Origin: Drosophila persimilis
Lineage: Eukaryota; Arthropoda; Insecta; Diptera; Drosophilidae
Direction: 5' to 3'
DNA length: 64,000 nucleotides
NCBI RefSeq assembly: GCF_003286085.1
Contig: NW_020825331.1
Span: 1,674,001 to 1,738,000 of the forward strand
Of this stretch, positions 22,415-33,539 are shown one piece after another (position 1 is the first letter of the stretch; the number at the start of each line of letters is the position of its first letter). Under the pieces are notes generated by a model. The model was not told where the DNA came from, ran no database searches, and saw nothing but the letters and a program-made list of their open reading frames with translations. A program made the translations under genes and the position numbers.

Positions 22415-22970
22415 AATCAGCTGCTCCGAATCCATGATCTGCTGGGGGAACTTCAACAGTATTGTCTTCTGCTCGCCGGCACTGCCCTCGGGCTTCAGCT
22501 GGTGGTGAGAGGACTTCCTCAGCGAGGAGCTGCGCGGCATGACCATACTGCCGCCGCCACAGGCCGCCTCGCCCATCGACTGTTCGGTGTTGTCGGAGGA
22601 GGAGTGTTGCTGCTGCTGCTGCTGCTGCTGCTGGGCGGCCTGCTGATGCTGGGCCGTCGACATGGTCACACTGGCCGTGCTGCCATTTATCCCGTTCACC
22701 AATGCCACTGTGGTGCAGCTGGGCACATTGTTGGTGGCATTCGTGTTGGTGCTGCCATTGTGATTGTTGGTATTATTGTTGTTGTTGTTGGAATTCGAGT
22801 TGGAATTGAGCGGCACCATAACGGTAATCATCTGATCCTGAATGCTGGACGGATGCTTGCGATTACTGTACTTGGGGCACTTCGGATGGTGGCACTTGAT
22901 GCGCGACGGCGAAAAGGTCAGGTTGTCGGCATTGGGCAGTAGTCCCTCCTTGCGTTGTTGCCGCTGGTAC
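22415..22970 (-). CDS. Ca-alpha1T: Ca-alpha1T exon 9: I-II linker, part 1
   Basis: 556 nt, residues 699-884. Begins KYQRQQRKEGLLPNADNLTF, then a Cys/His cluster (RIKCHHPKCPKYSNRKH), an Asn/Ser-rich tract, a Gln run coded by CAG and a basic Ser patch (RSSSLRKSSHHQLKPEG). Ends SEQLI in phase 0 before GTGAGTAT. This linker is cytoplasmic and in other Cav3 channels is a site of phosphorylation and surface-expression control. The Cys/His cluster C-H-H-x3-C could bind metal, but that is inference. Confidence 0.92.
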
Positions 22971-24928
22971 CTGTACAGTGGTCAGGTGGTTGGGTGTTGT
23001 TTGGGTGGAGTTTGGGTGGTGTGGAAAACCAAATTTGATTAGTAACAAGTTGGCTGGCAGTTCGCGTAATTCACACATATGTCTGTACACAAAACATCGT
23101 GTTCTCTGTGGGGTTACGGGGCTGGGGGTACTGGGGGTACTGGGGTTCCGGTGTTCTCGGGCAGGGTCAACCGATGGGGCTGTTGCACGTGCGGGGGGGG
23201 TTGGTGGGTAGTGTAATACGTGCACTCTCATTAGTGCTCTAGATGGATTTGTGTATCTGTTTCTCTGTGTGGGTGTGTGTGCTTAAGTGTAACTCCAGGA
23301 GTGGGTGTATGGTGATTGGGTGTGTGTGTGTGTGTGTGCTTAGCAATTAGACAGACAACAATGGCAATTACATAATTCAATCAAATGAATGAACTAAGGA
23401 CAACGGCAGTACAAAAATGCAAATGATCCAAATTAACATGACTTCCAGCTGTGGAATCAGTGTCATTCAATGCATGTTGCATCATGGCATTCAGCATGGG
23501 TATGTGTGTTTCTTGCGTCATTGTGTGGCATCATTGTGTGGCACGTGGCGTGGAGCTGGTGGGAGCTGGGAGCGTGGAGATGGGTGGGTGGACCAAGCTT
23601 GGATCAACATATTGTAATGTATTCCAGGGACCTTCTTCTAATACAAAAACTATACTCCCGACTCCAATTCATGTGTATCCATGGGGTATACGTAACATAT
23701 GTGGGGTTGCCAAAGATACTCAGTAGCCTACACGGGATGCACATCTCACACATGTCAGGAGAGAGTCTAGCCGCTCCCCCGCCCCTATGTATCCATCTAT
23801 GGACTAGCCCTATTCTCGCTGCTAATCTACGCATTCGCAATGCTCTACGCGTATATGTATATATTTTGACAATGTAAGCGGAGCGAGCGACACACGGATG
23901 CATGTAAAAAATAATAATTGAAAAACCCAAAAGTCATCAAAAATGCAAAAAACCCAGAAACAAACGGCTGACAACTGCACAAAATGAAAATGTAAATGAA
24001 ACCCAAACCAGAAACAGAGAACAGAGAATTGGGGAAAAATTGAATTGTGGCAAAATAAGGACACCATAACAGGTCGAGTGCGCGGGCTAAATGAATTTTT
24101 CATAAATCAAAATCGAAACAAGAAATTATAAAGACCGCGAAGGTGCGGTACCCCAAAAGCGGAAACTAAAACGGAATCGAACGATGGAATGGAATGAAAG
24201 TGCGAGTGGGGATGGGGGCGTGGGTGGGTATGGGTATGGGAAATAGGCATTAATTAAGAAATAAAATGGAAATTCGGAGAAGGGATTTATGAAAATTCCT
24301 GCAAAGGGTGTAGTGCAATGGTTGACAGGGAGCCCAGAAATTTGGTCTCATAGACAACTGGCAGAAGAACATGGAAGGTGCAAGGGAATATAGTCTGAAA
24401 TGCAATGAAACAGAGGAATGGAACCAAAGAAAATAATGTAAAATAGAACGCAAAAGAAGTGGAACGGAGGAACGGAGGAACGGAATGCAATGAATCAAAG
24501 GAATATAATGAAACCAAGGAACACAATGGAATGGAGGAAGCATGTACATGTAACTATAAACCCCGAATAACATATATCCCAAGGGGTAATCATCTCTTTA
24601 AAATGGGAGTATATATTCGAAAGAACTGCTTGGGGCATCGAGGAAATCCATTTTCCCCCGTTAGAGAGTCTCAGTGGAGTGTGGAGCTCGCTCTGGCTGA
24701 GAGTTTAGTGCGCTAATTACACGCTTTAATGGTTTCGGTTAGTAATCAATCAGTTTTGAAGTGACTAAAGCCTAGAGCTTTGCTTTTCGTGAAAGAGAGC
24801 TTTCGGTGGAGAGTTAGAGAGAGAGAGAGAGAGAAAGAGTCAGGGGAGAGAGAGAGAACTCAAACCGGAAACGGAAATAACAAACGAAAATCGTAATTGA
24901 ATCAAATCAAAAGGTACAAGCAGCATAC
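22971..24928 (-). other. Ca-alpha1T: Intron in the I-II linker
   Basis: 1958 bp with GTATGC donor and CACTGTACAG acceptor. A GA tract lies at about 24820-24860. Several GGAAC/AATGGA-rich imperfect repeats lie at 24410-24540. No gene was recognised. Confidence 0.75.
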
Positions 24929-25170
24929 TTATATAATCTGTACTTCTTTAACATTCGTCTCTTGAAGCGTCGCCACAGATGGGCGATATATTTGACTATC
25001 TCCGCGTAGCATGTGGCCGGTTCCGAGTTGTTTGTGCTGCTGGCCAGCGTCGACGTGGACGTGTATCGTGCCCGTTCCTGTCGCATCCGCTCCATCTCGC
25101 GCTTCTTCGTCTCGGAGAACTGAGTGGCGATGACGACCAAGCATAGGTTGATCATAAAGAACGACCCGAT
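24929..25170 (-). CDS. Ca-alpha1T: Ca-alpha1T exon 8: end of IS6 and gating brake
   Basis: Reads [20 protein letters not shown], the cytoplasmic end of IS6, then [20 protein letters not shown] and [20 protein letters not shown] followed by [20 protein letters not shown]. In Cav3 channels this proximal I-II linker forms a helix-loop-helix 'gating brake' that holds the channel closed at rest. The Ser-x-Pro-x-x-Cys-Tyr-x-Glu motif and basic second helix are conserved. Ends TATAA followed by GTATGC in phase 2, joining KYQRQQ of exon 9. Confidence 0.95.
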
Positions 25171-27121
25171 CTGCAATATAAAACAAGGCATTAGGCAAGG
25201 CATCACATCTCACGTTTCCCCATTGTTAACCCCTCAATATGAAATATGTGCTCTCAATATTGACAATGTCCGAATATTATCCGAGTATTATCATACATTA
25301 AATACCCATACATTTCGTTTATGGCAGTAGTACGTGGTGTGAAATGTAAGCACGGCCAGGCCGGTGCCGGTACGGTACCCATCGGCAGGTGACGCTCAGC
25401 AGTTTCCGCAAAACTTTTCGCATTTCCGTTTAAAAGTTTTCGTTTTCATTTTCGTTGCTAGCGGGCGACAAATGCGAACTGAAACTTTTACACGGCCTTT
25501 GTTTCTGCTGCCACTCCTCCTCCGATGGGCTTAGGATGGGTCTTTGGAGGAAACATTTTAATCCATCCACTTAAATTCAATTAGCGCCTGTCTTCTGCCG
25601 GATTGCAGGCTCCACCCAAGGCTCGGTTCCTTCTCCAAGCTGGTACGGGGGTCGGTGGTTGGCCAACATTGAAAAAAAGTTTATTTGAAAGGCATCGAAT
25701 AACATCGAATGGAGTGAATTTGTGTATTTTCTTGCGCACTTTCGACCGAGTTGTCCTAGGTTTTCTGTATACCCTTAAAGATTGTATGATTTAAGGTTGA
25801 TTGTTCCATAGATAGAATATATACAGATCGTCGTGAGAAAGTCACAAACTTTGCGGGGAAAAAAGTTGTTCAAAGCAAAGAACAGGCAATCGAGTTTCAG
25901 GCCAACTTTAAATTGGAAACATATTTCAAAGAATAGATAGAATGTTTCTAGCCAGCATTTTCGTGTATGAGCAGAAAGCTGGGCAGAAAATGTATAAATC
26001 CATAACGAGAATGAGAACGAGAATGAGAACGAGAACCCTCAACAGTGTACGAGTGTACTGCAGACTACAGAAAACTATTTGCATAACAAAAGTTGTAGCC
26101 GGGAAGAGAAAAATCATTTTGCACATGAAATGAACAGCGACAAAGACGAGGCGAGGGAGGGGAGAGGGGTAGGAAATGAAAACAGAGAGGGTAAGGGGGA
26201 AGGGAATGGGGAAACTGTGCAAACTTCAAACATAAATAATGAAATTTTCCTCATGTGTATCTCTGTATCTGTGTCTGTGCCTCCTTCTGCAATTGTAGCT
26301 GTATCTGTATCTGTATCTGTAGCTGTATCTGTATCTGACTCTGTGTCTGAGTCTCTGTGTCTGCCTCCTGTCTCTTTCTGTATCTGTATCTCAGTCTGTA
26401 CGTCTGTACGCTGTGTCTGTGTATGCACTTAAAGGCTTTTAATTGGCCCAAGGACACCTGAGCACAAATCCTGCCATCCGAATGACACAACAACAGACTG
26501 GAGTCCACTCGAAGTCCGACCAAAGTGCGGCCCGGATAGGGGACAATGGAGAGAGGCCGGTCTCTGCATTTCAACATGTTGCCAGATGCTGGTCGACAGA
26601 GCAACAGCATCATGCATTTTAAAGCCTTCATCGTACACTCGAAAAAATTCCGATCAATTTCAAATGGATACCGCTGTACATTGTATTTCGCTGATCGTTC
26701 TTATAGCAATAGATAGATATTATTTGTACTTCATCGGTACGATAAATATACATGTAAATAACACATATTTCTGGCTGTCTTTTGGCAACGGATCTAAAAT
26801 AATTATATTTTTTGTTTTGGCGGTGTATGCAAACTTTTCGGGGCTGTCTGTCTGCCTCCCTGTCGGTCTTTGTGTGTATGTGTTTTTTTTTGTTATAGTT
26901 GAAAAGTAATTTACTTATTTACATTGGCAAATTGCTTTAGAATACTTTCGGAGCCGGCAATCCAGCAATCCCGCTTCGCTTCAGCTTCAGCTCAATTAGC
27001 CCGGCCAGCAGAATGTGGACAGACCCAGACCCCCGGCCCCCATTGAATATTCAGCTCGTGATCAAAGTAGGGGCTCGCACCGCTCCGCACAGCTACGGAC
27101 AGCACCGAGGATAGCACTCAC
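25171..27121 (-). other. Ca-alpha1T: Intron within the IS6 coding region
   Basis: 1951 bp with GTGAGTGC donor and TATATTGCAG acceptor. It holds an imperfect TGTATC hexamer array at about 26254-26420 and GAGAACGAGAATGA units at 26004-26033. I see nothing else. Confidence 0.75.
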
Positions 27122-27214
27122 CACAATCAGCAGCACAAAGTAGATCCAATCCCAAAAGCTGTGCGCATCCTGCACGTAATACATTATGTCCGTCCAGCCC
27201 TCCAGCGAGATGAC
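27122..27214 (-). CDS. Ca-alpha1T: Ca-alpha1T exon 7: repeat I selectivity filter and start of S6
   Basis: 31 codons in phase 0/0. [14 protein letters not shown] contains the repeat I filter glutamate (about E592). [17 protein letters not shown] begins IS6. The flanks are GCAG and GTGAGTGC. It matches human [20 protein letters not shown]. Although the length is a multiple of three, skipping would remove the pore and so is unlikely to be useful. Confidence 0.96.
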
Positions 27215-28657
27215 CTGCAAATCCAACAAATATTTCACCATAATTAGCGTACACATACTCACACACACAGGGATGCAATACACATAGATACTTGAACGCA
27301 GATATAAAATTGAGGTTAAATGTACGGGCGCATATCCAGGCGTTTAGCTGGCTTTTATTGTTCTCGTCACAGCCCCTGCCCCTGCCCCTGCCACTGCCCC
27401 TGCCCTGCTCTGTCCTACCATAATGCCTTGCTGCCAAGGGGCGTGCTGCGCCGTGCCGTGCCGTGCCGTGCCACAGTGTGGCATGGTCCGGGCGTGGTCA
27501 GGCGTGGACGGAGCAATTAGGATTGCCTTTTGGCCTTCTGGACCACGTCACGTATGTGTAATGTGCTGCGATACTTGTGTTCAGGAGCGCCTGGGATCGC
27601 ATCGAATGGTATGGGTTTACGGATGGGGTAAACATTACCTGTTGAAATCTCCCTACAACTAAAACAAAGCCCATCCCGCATGGCTAATCTTCAGCCCACA
27701 GTTGACCCGGCCTGATCTATGTGGGGGGACCCACTTATCCTGAGTAATCCTATTTTTTTGTAGCCAAATGGTACCCTCTTCTCCAACGTAAGAGCCAAAC
27801 AGTGAGCTCTAACTGGTAGCCGACTGACGTATGTGTCGTAGTCCATGCCCATTCCTATGCTATCCGGTAACCACTCAGCGCCCCTCAGCAGTTGGCAGCT
27901 TCAAAGCTTAATGTGCACTTGATTTGGAATTAATTAGATCGTTCGACCTGCATATCAATGGACTGAATCGCTCGCAGTGTGCAGTGTGCGGTGTGCGGTG
28001 TGCGCCCTCTCTAATTGGCATATCAATTAATGCCTGAAACGTGAGGGCCCCCATAATTAGCGAAAGGAAGCTGCTCGAATTCTGTGGGCTATCACGACGC
28101 ATATAACTGCGAACCCAATATCACTTTCCCTCCTTTCCTGGCAATGGAAATGGGATTGGTAAAGTTTTCGCACCCTGTAAACGATGCGCTGCTATGAATA
28201 CAGCAGCGAGGTCGAGGTCCCCCTTGTCCTGTCCCTGTCCCTCCCAGGATGCTTTGTTAACGCGATGCCACCATAGCGGAGTTGACACCGAATTAACATG
28301 CAACATTGTTCGTCTGCCTCGTTCCTCCTCTGGTTGCTGTTCGTATTTGTTGAACAAAGTTGAACACTAATTGGGAATCGGATGGACGGGGAAGAAGCGA
28401 GAGAGAGGAATCGTATGACAGTTCCCTAAATTTCCACTTTCTCGTGTGAGAGAGAACACGAGTCATGCATCATGTTGATAAATGTTCGCGATTGCTCAGC
28501 ACTTGTTGAACAAATCATCCGCTGCTAAAGCTGATTTCGATCGCCGTGAAGACTACTCTAATGCAAAAAAAGGACCTTATGCACATTACACTCTAATTAC
28601 ATTACTTGTTCCTTGGGCATGAGAATGAAATAAGTGCAGTCAATCCGTAGCACTCAC
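27215..28657 (-). other. Ca-alpha1T: Intron before the repeat I filter exon
   Basis: 1443 bp with GTGAGT donor and GGATTTGCAG acceptor. The stretch 27371-27405 is rich in CCCCTGC units on the plus strand, and CCGTG repeats lie at 27449-27472. I see no gene, RNA or mobile element in it. Confidence 0.75.
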
Positions 28658-28812
28658 CAGGAATATGGCCACCCAGGCCATGCCAATGTTGTCAAACGAA
28701 ATGGTGCCCTGAAAGGGATTCTCGCCGGTCTGTTTGCACGTTGTGTAATACTGGTTCCAGTTGACGCACGAGGTGTTCGTCGGCTCGTTGAAGTCGAACA
28801 GCTTGGCCTCCT
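28658..28812 (-). CDS. Ca-alpha1T: Ca-alpha1T exon 6: repeat I turret and pore helix
   Basis: 155 nt. Completes a Glu codon and reads [39 protein letters not shown] and [12 protein letters not shown], the last being the descending pore helix before the repeat I filter. NTSC is a possible N-glycosylation site, also present in vertebrate Cav3 ([11 protein letters not shown]). Ends in phase 0 at TTCCTG followed by GTGAGT. Confidence 0.95.
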
Positions 28813-29150
28813 CTGCGGGATGGAAAAAGGAAAGGAGAGGGAAGGGAAGCTGTGAGTATCGCTGTAATTGTGATTGCTTCTGCTGCTGAATCTGCTCCTG
28901 ATGCTCCCGCTGATGGTTCTGGTTCTGGTTCGAGGGCGGGGTCTGCGTCTGCCCATCCCCCAGCTTATGCTCAACTTAAGCTCATCATTAACCTCGAGGG
29001 AGAGCAATTAAAAACGCCATCAAATTTGATTACAGCGCAATTTGCACTTCATTTAGCTTTAAAGTTAATGTAATTGAGACTGAGGGATTCCGGACTGTGT
29101 GGATTCCGGACCCCCGAAACCCCAGACTCCGGACTCCGGACACCACTTAC

Positions 29151-29272
29151 CATTGCAGACCATGGACCCGCTGCGGTAGGGGGGAAAGTTGCCGCAGAGA
29201 TGCATGCCCGAGTCGGAGGGCGTTGAGCAGATGTAGTCCTGATCCTTGGAGAATTCGTAGTACTGCGATAGG
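29151..29272 (-). CDS. Ca-alpha1T: Ca-alpha1T exon 5: repeat I extracellular turret
   Basis: A 122-nt exon that completes Thr495 and reads LSQYYEFSKDQDYICSTPS, then MHLCGNFPPYRSGSMVCN, ending AATG followed by GTAAGT. The ICS-P...G-M-C pattern corresponds to the Cys-containing turret of Cav3 repeat I (ICSQPRENGMRSC in human). Cysteines here probably form disulfides outside the membrane. Confidence is high from alignment and phase. Confidence 0.93.
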
Positions 29273-29365
29273 CTGCACATGTGGATAGAGAATAAGTCAT
29301 GTGATGCGATTGTTAAATGAAATCGAAACATCCAGTACACACAGAAACAAAGTGTACGAAAGAGA

Positions 29366-29438
29366 AGATCACACGAGAGAGAGAGAGAGAGAAATTACAG
29401 AGAGAAAGATAAAGAGAGAGAGAGAGAGAGAGAGAGCA
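29366..29438. repeat. (GA)n microsatellites upstream of exon 5
   Basis: Two GA runs (29374-29392 and 29415-29437), 94-166 bases upstream of the exon 5 acceptor in transcript order. Read as CU-rich in RNA. Confidence 0.9.
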
Positions 29439-29787
29439 CAAAAAGTACAATTAATAATCGTGGTTCATATCAAGTTCAAATAAGTTTATTCGATATGTTT
29501 ATGCGTATCGTAAACATATACATCGAGATGTGGAAAAAAAGAGCGATTAATGATCGACAAATCGATAAATTTTGTATTCGCAGAAGAGAGTTTTTGTGCT
29601 TAATTTCATGGCTTGATCTGCTCACGCGTGCGACACGCAGCTACACGAGAACATTCAACTAATTAGAGTGACAGAGACGGCCAATGGGTGAAGCAAAAAC
29701 TAAAGAACAGCGTAAGAGTAAGAGTGAGGGTGAGTGTGAGACAGAGAGTGTGTGAGACACGGCTGACTAATGCAAAAGTTAGACAGA

Positions 29788-29858
29788 GATAGCGAGTGGT
29801 AGCGATAGCGAGTGGTAGCGATAGCGAGTGGTAGCGATAGCGAGTGGTTAGCGATAGT
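29788..29858. repeat. 16-bp tandem repeat (ATAGCGAGTGGTAGCG) x4
   Basis: Four near-identical head-to-tail units of ATAGCGAGTGGTAGCG, the last with an inserted T. Intronic. Confidence 0.9.
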
Positions 29859-30144
29859 GAGCGAGGTGAGACAAGCGCAGGTGAGACAGAAACAGAGACA
29901 GCTTTCATCGTGCGAAGCGATAAAGCGAGCGATAGAGAGAGATAGGTATAGTTCACCCACACACAAAGCGAGAGTAAGAGAGAGAGACAGAGAGTGCGTG
30001 GGAGCTAGTAGACGCTGGTGGAAGCAGGAGAGAGCGATAGAAAGCGCGAAGCGAACGAGCGGGTAAGCTTAAGCACAGTCAGCCACTGGAAAGACGACAC
30101 AACTGTACCGGAAGAACAGCAGAATAAAGAGAGTGAGACACACT

Positions 30145-30175
<31 letters not shown>

Positions 30176-31125
30176 CCCAAAGGCATAAAATAAAACACAA
30201 AACACAAAGCGAAAACTTAAATAAAAACCTAAAAAAAAAAAGACGAAGAGAAACTAAGAACAAAGCAACAAACTCTTGGTGCCGCGCCGGGGCAGGGGGA
30301 AAGAGACAGCAAGGCTAAGGAGGGTGGAGATGGTGGGACATAAAAAAAAGGAAATGAAAACGCCAAAGCAATTTAAATTAAACGCGCAATGTTGCCACAA
30401 AATGGCCGACGCACAACGCAGCAGCCGTCGCGGTGGCAGCCGGAGCAGGAAAAAAAAATACAAAAAAACAACAAAAAATTTCACCATCAACCGAGTGTCA
30501 ACCGTATGTGTTTTTGTATGTGTGTCGCCTTGTGTGTGTGACAATAAAATGTGTTTAATATGCACGTGGAGGCACGACACTGACACTGGCAGACGACACT
30601 CCAACCAGCAGTTGGAGGAGAGTGCAGAGATAGAGGAGGGGGGGAGAGAGAGAGAGAGGCTGACACTGAGACTGTGGCATTGTGGAAGGTGAGGGGCACC
30701 GGGGGCACCGGTGGCACCGGTGACACCGCTAGTGAAATTTGAATTATTTTTGTTCTCCTTCCTCTTTCACCGTTTCTTATGTTTTCTTTACATTTTTTTT
30801 CCCATACATTTCTTTGCTAAAATCGCAACAATTCGCAGGTTTCACAGCCGTATGCTAAACTTTATGAAGTTCTTCATGTGTGGTGAGTGTGTTTGTGTGT
30901 ATCTATGTGTGTCTATGCATGTACATATGTGTGTGTAATTACAGTACTTGATTTGTTGGCATGTGACAGAAAGGGAGGGAGCGAGAGCGAGAGCGAAAGG
31001 TGGAATGTTTCGGCGGGGTGTAGAGGGGCGTGGAGGGGCAGCTTTAAATACCTTTGCAATAGAAACTGATGGTTTTTCCTGTAAAAAGAGTTGAGCTTAC
31101 AAAAGATACATACGCCCACACACAG

Positions 31126-31156
<31 letters not shown>

Positions 31157-32389
31157 CAACGAGGAAGAGGGGCTTGCGGTAGGGGGGAATACTGTGCTGC
31201 TGCACTATTCCTATGTATCTGTGTGTTTGTGTGTGGAGCGAAACTTGTACATTCAAGAAAAAAACGAACAAATATTAATTAATTAATAATTAAGTGAATG
31301 CGAGTGTACCCCAGTGCAAAGTGAACAGCAGGAGCAGCTTTCTGAAAGGAGAGGCAATGAGAGCTCCGCAATCTACAGTGAAAACTCCTTCAAAATGCAG
31401 ATGAGCGTCGCCTGGCTACTGTGAAAGTTGGAGTATACGATAGCTAAGAGTACCTTTTGTAGTATACATTTTGGGATCATCATCTTAGCAGAACGTCTCC
31501 CTTGAATGGACTGAAACACATGGTAGTCTTTGAATCTACTTAATACAGACACCTTTCACTTCTAGAGCTGTGCCATTGAACTAATAAAACTAATAGAATT
31601 AGCAGTCAAGAAATATCTTGATTTTGATACTTTTCCTTTTAATAATAATCTCGAATGGATGTGGCTATTCTTCAATGTCTCCTTGCCAAAAAAAAACCAA
31701 CGAGAAATTTGAATATATTTATGAGTTTGAAAGGGCAAACTCTTAGCCAAAGCAATGTCACAGGCAGTTCTCCTGCCTTGGATCCTAAAGGTATGGTTGT
31801 TTTACTGTTTGTTTCACTGTATGTTTCAGCGGTGGTGGTGGTGCTGCTGCTGCTCCTGGGTGTCTGGGTGTCTGGGGGTCCTGCTGCAACATGTCATATT
31901 TGTGTGTCAAAAATGAAACAGAAAATTGTAAAACGAAAACGAAAATTTGGCAAACGCAACACAAGCGAAACTGAAACTGATACAGAAACACAAACAGAGT
32001 CAGAGGCTTTGGGGGTAAGGCGGTAGGGGGTAAGGGGGTAAGGGGGTCAGTTTTAGGAGAGATAGGGAGAGATTTGGCCTCAATTTTTATATAGCACTCT
32101 TATTTATGTATACATATATACTATATATCGTTGCAAGTGTGTGTTAGCTTTAGTGGAGAGTGGAGATCGGGTTCAAGTGGCGCCACATCAACATCAACAT
32201 CAACTCTATGGCTCCAATAGCGGAGAGCATAGCGGCACGTTTACGGGGGTATAGTGGGAGGTGTAAAGTAGGATCTAAAGCTAAAACATACGAGTATATC
32301 GAGTGGTGTTCTACTTTAAGGATGTGTTGTTCAACCAAGGGCTAGGAATAGGACTAAGACTTGGGTCTAAGATTCTGCAGTGGTACAGT

Positions 32390-32396
32390 TGTGTGT

Positions 32397-32439
<43 letters not shown>
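32390..32439. repeat. (GT)n followed by a 29-base G homopolymer
   Basis: GT repeats run directly into 29 consecutive G residues on the plus strand (C in the transcript). Homopolymers of this length are rare in fly assemblies. The exact length is unreliable. Confidence 0.9.
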
Positions 32440-32440
<1 letters not shown>

Positions 32441-33247
32441 TTAAGAACGTAGTGACAGGAGATACACTAAGTAGTTACGAGATACGAGAGTAGAGACAGC
32501 TATTCTGCTTGCCGAGTTGTTTAGTTGTCTAGTTTAGTTGATACGAGTATTTGGTATAGTTTGGTATATCGTATATATATACACATATATATATATTCAT
32601 ATATATTCAATTATTACTTATACAGAGAATTAGATGGATAGTTATAGATAAAGAGAGAGAGAGAGACAGAGTATAATCGTATTGGCAAGAGTATACTTTA
32701 CTTTACTAATTATGTATTGAGTACGAGTATTTATGCACATTTACTAGGGAGAGTGTGTCGACTATCAAACGTGTGAGAGTGAGTGGGACAGAGACAGAGA
32801 AAGAGAGTCTGAGTGTTGTGGTGTAACGGTGTAACGGTGTAACGGTGTAACTGAGAAGGAGATATGTAGATCTTCGTGGATGGAGAGAGAGCAGAGATTG
32901 CTCAACCTTCATCACTGATCGGGGAACGAGAGCGAGCTTTAGCTGGGAAAAAGAGCTTTCAAAGGGGGTTCGAGAGAGCCCTGAGCAGAGGATGGCTCCA
33001 TCGCCGATGCATCGGCTCAGCGCTCTCTGTCTTTGTGAGTGTGTGAGAAGATAGTGTGCGCTACGACGCCGTACAGAGAACATCGCATTAGAGGGTTTAA
33101 AGGGTTAACAGGGTTAACAGAGAGACGATTTAGAGAGGGCTATTACGGGTTAACAGGCTAAGAGCGATTATAGAAAGAGCGACAGAGTTTAGAGATTACA
33201 TTTATTTTAGTACAAGTACGAGTATATAGACAGGATCTAGTATTAAT

Positions 33248-33285
33248 AGTAGTAGTAGTAGTAGTGGTAGTAGTAGTAGTAGTAG
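33248..33285. repeat. (AGT)n trinucleotide repeat
   Basis: About a dozen AGT units with one GGT interruption, intronic. Confidence 0.9.
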
Positions 33286-33497
33286 GACACTAGTAGCAAT
33301 TAGTAGACGGCTATTAGAATCTGTTTGTGTCTGGTTTCGTCTTCTTCTGTTTTGTTCTGTGTGTGGTGTACGTGTCTGGGTGTCTGGGTTTCTGTGTGTG
33401 TGTTCGTGTGGGTGTATAGTAGATATATTTGGTGTATGTGTATTTGTGTGTGTGTAGGTTAGGTTAAAAGGGGGGAAAATAAATCATTTTATCTTAC

Positions 33498-33539
33498 GAG
33501 TTAACACGGACTCGAACTCTGTACACTTCAGGTAGTCCC
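33498..33539 (-). other. Ca-alpha1T: Candidate 42-nt cassette exon in the repeat I turret
   Basis: It is flanked by TTTTGTTTACAG upstream and GTAAGATAAAATG downstream, both strong splice sites. The length is a multiple of three. Placed between the phase-2 end of exon 4 and the phase-2 start of exon 5, it reads GLPEVYRVRVRVNS without a stop. A different frame (DYLKCTEFESVLT) looks more protein-like but does not fit the phases. The splice sites and phase are seen; use as an exon is inference. Confidence 0.35.
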
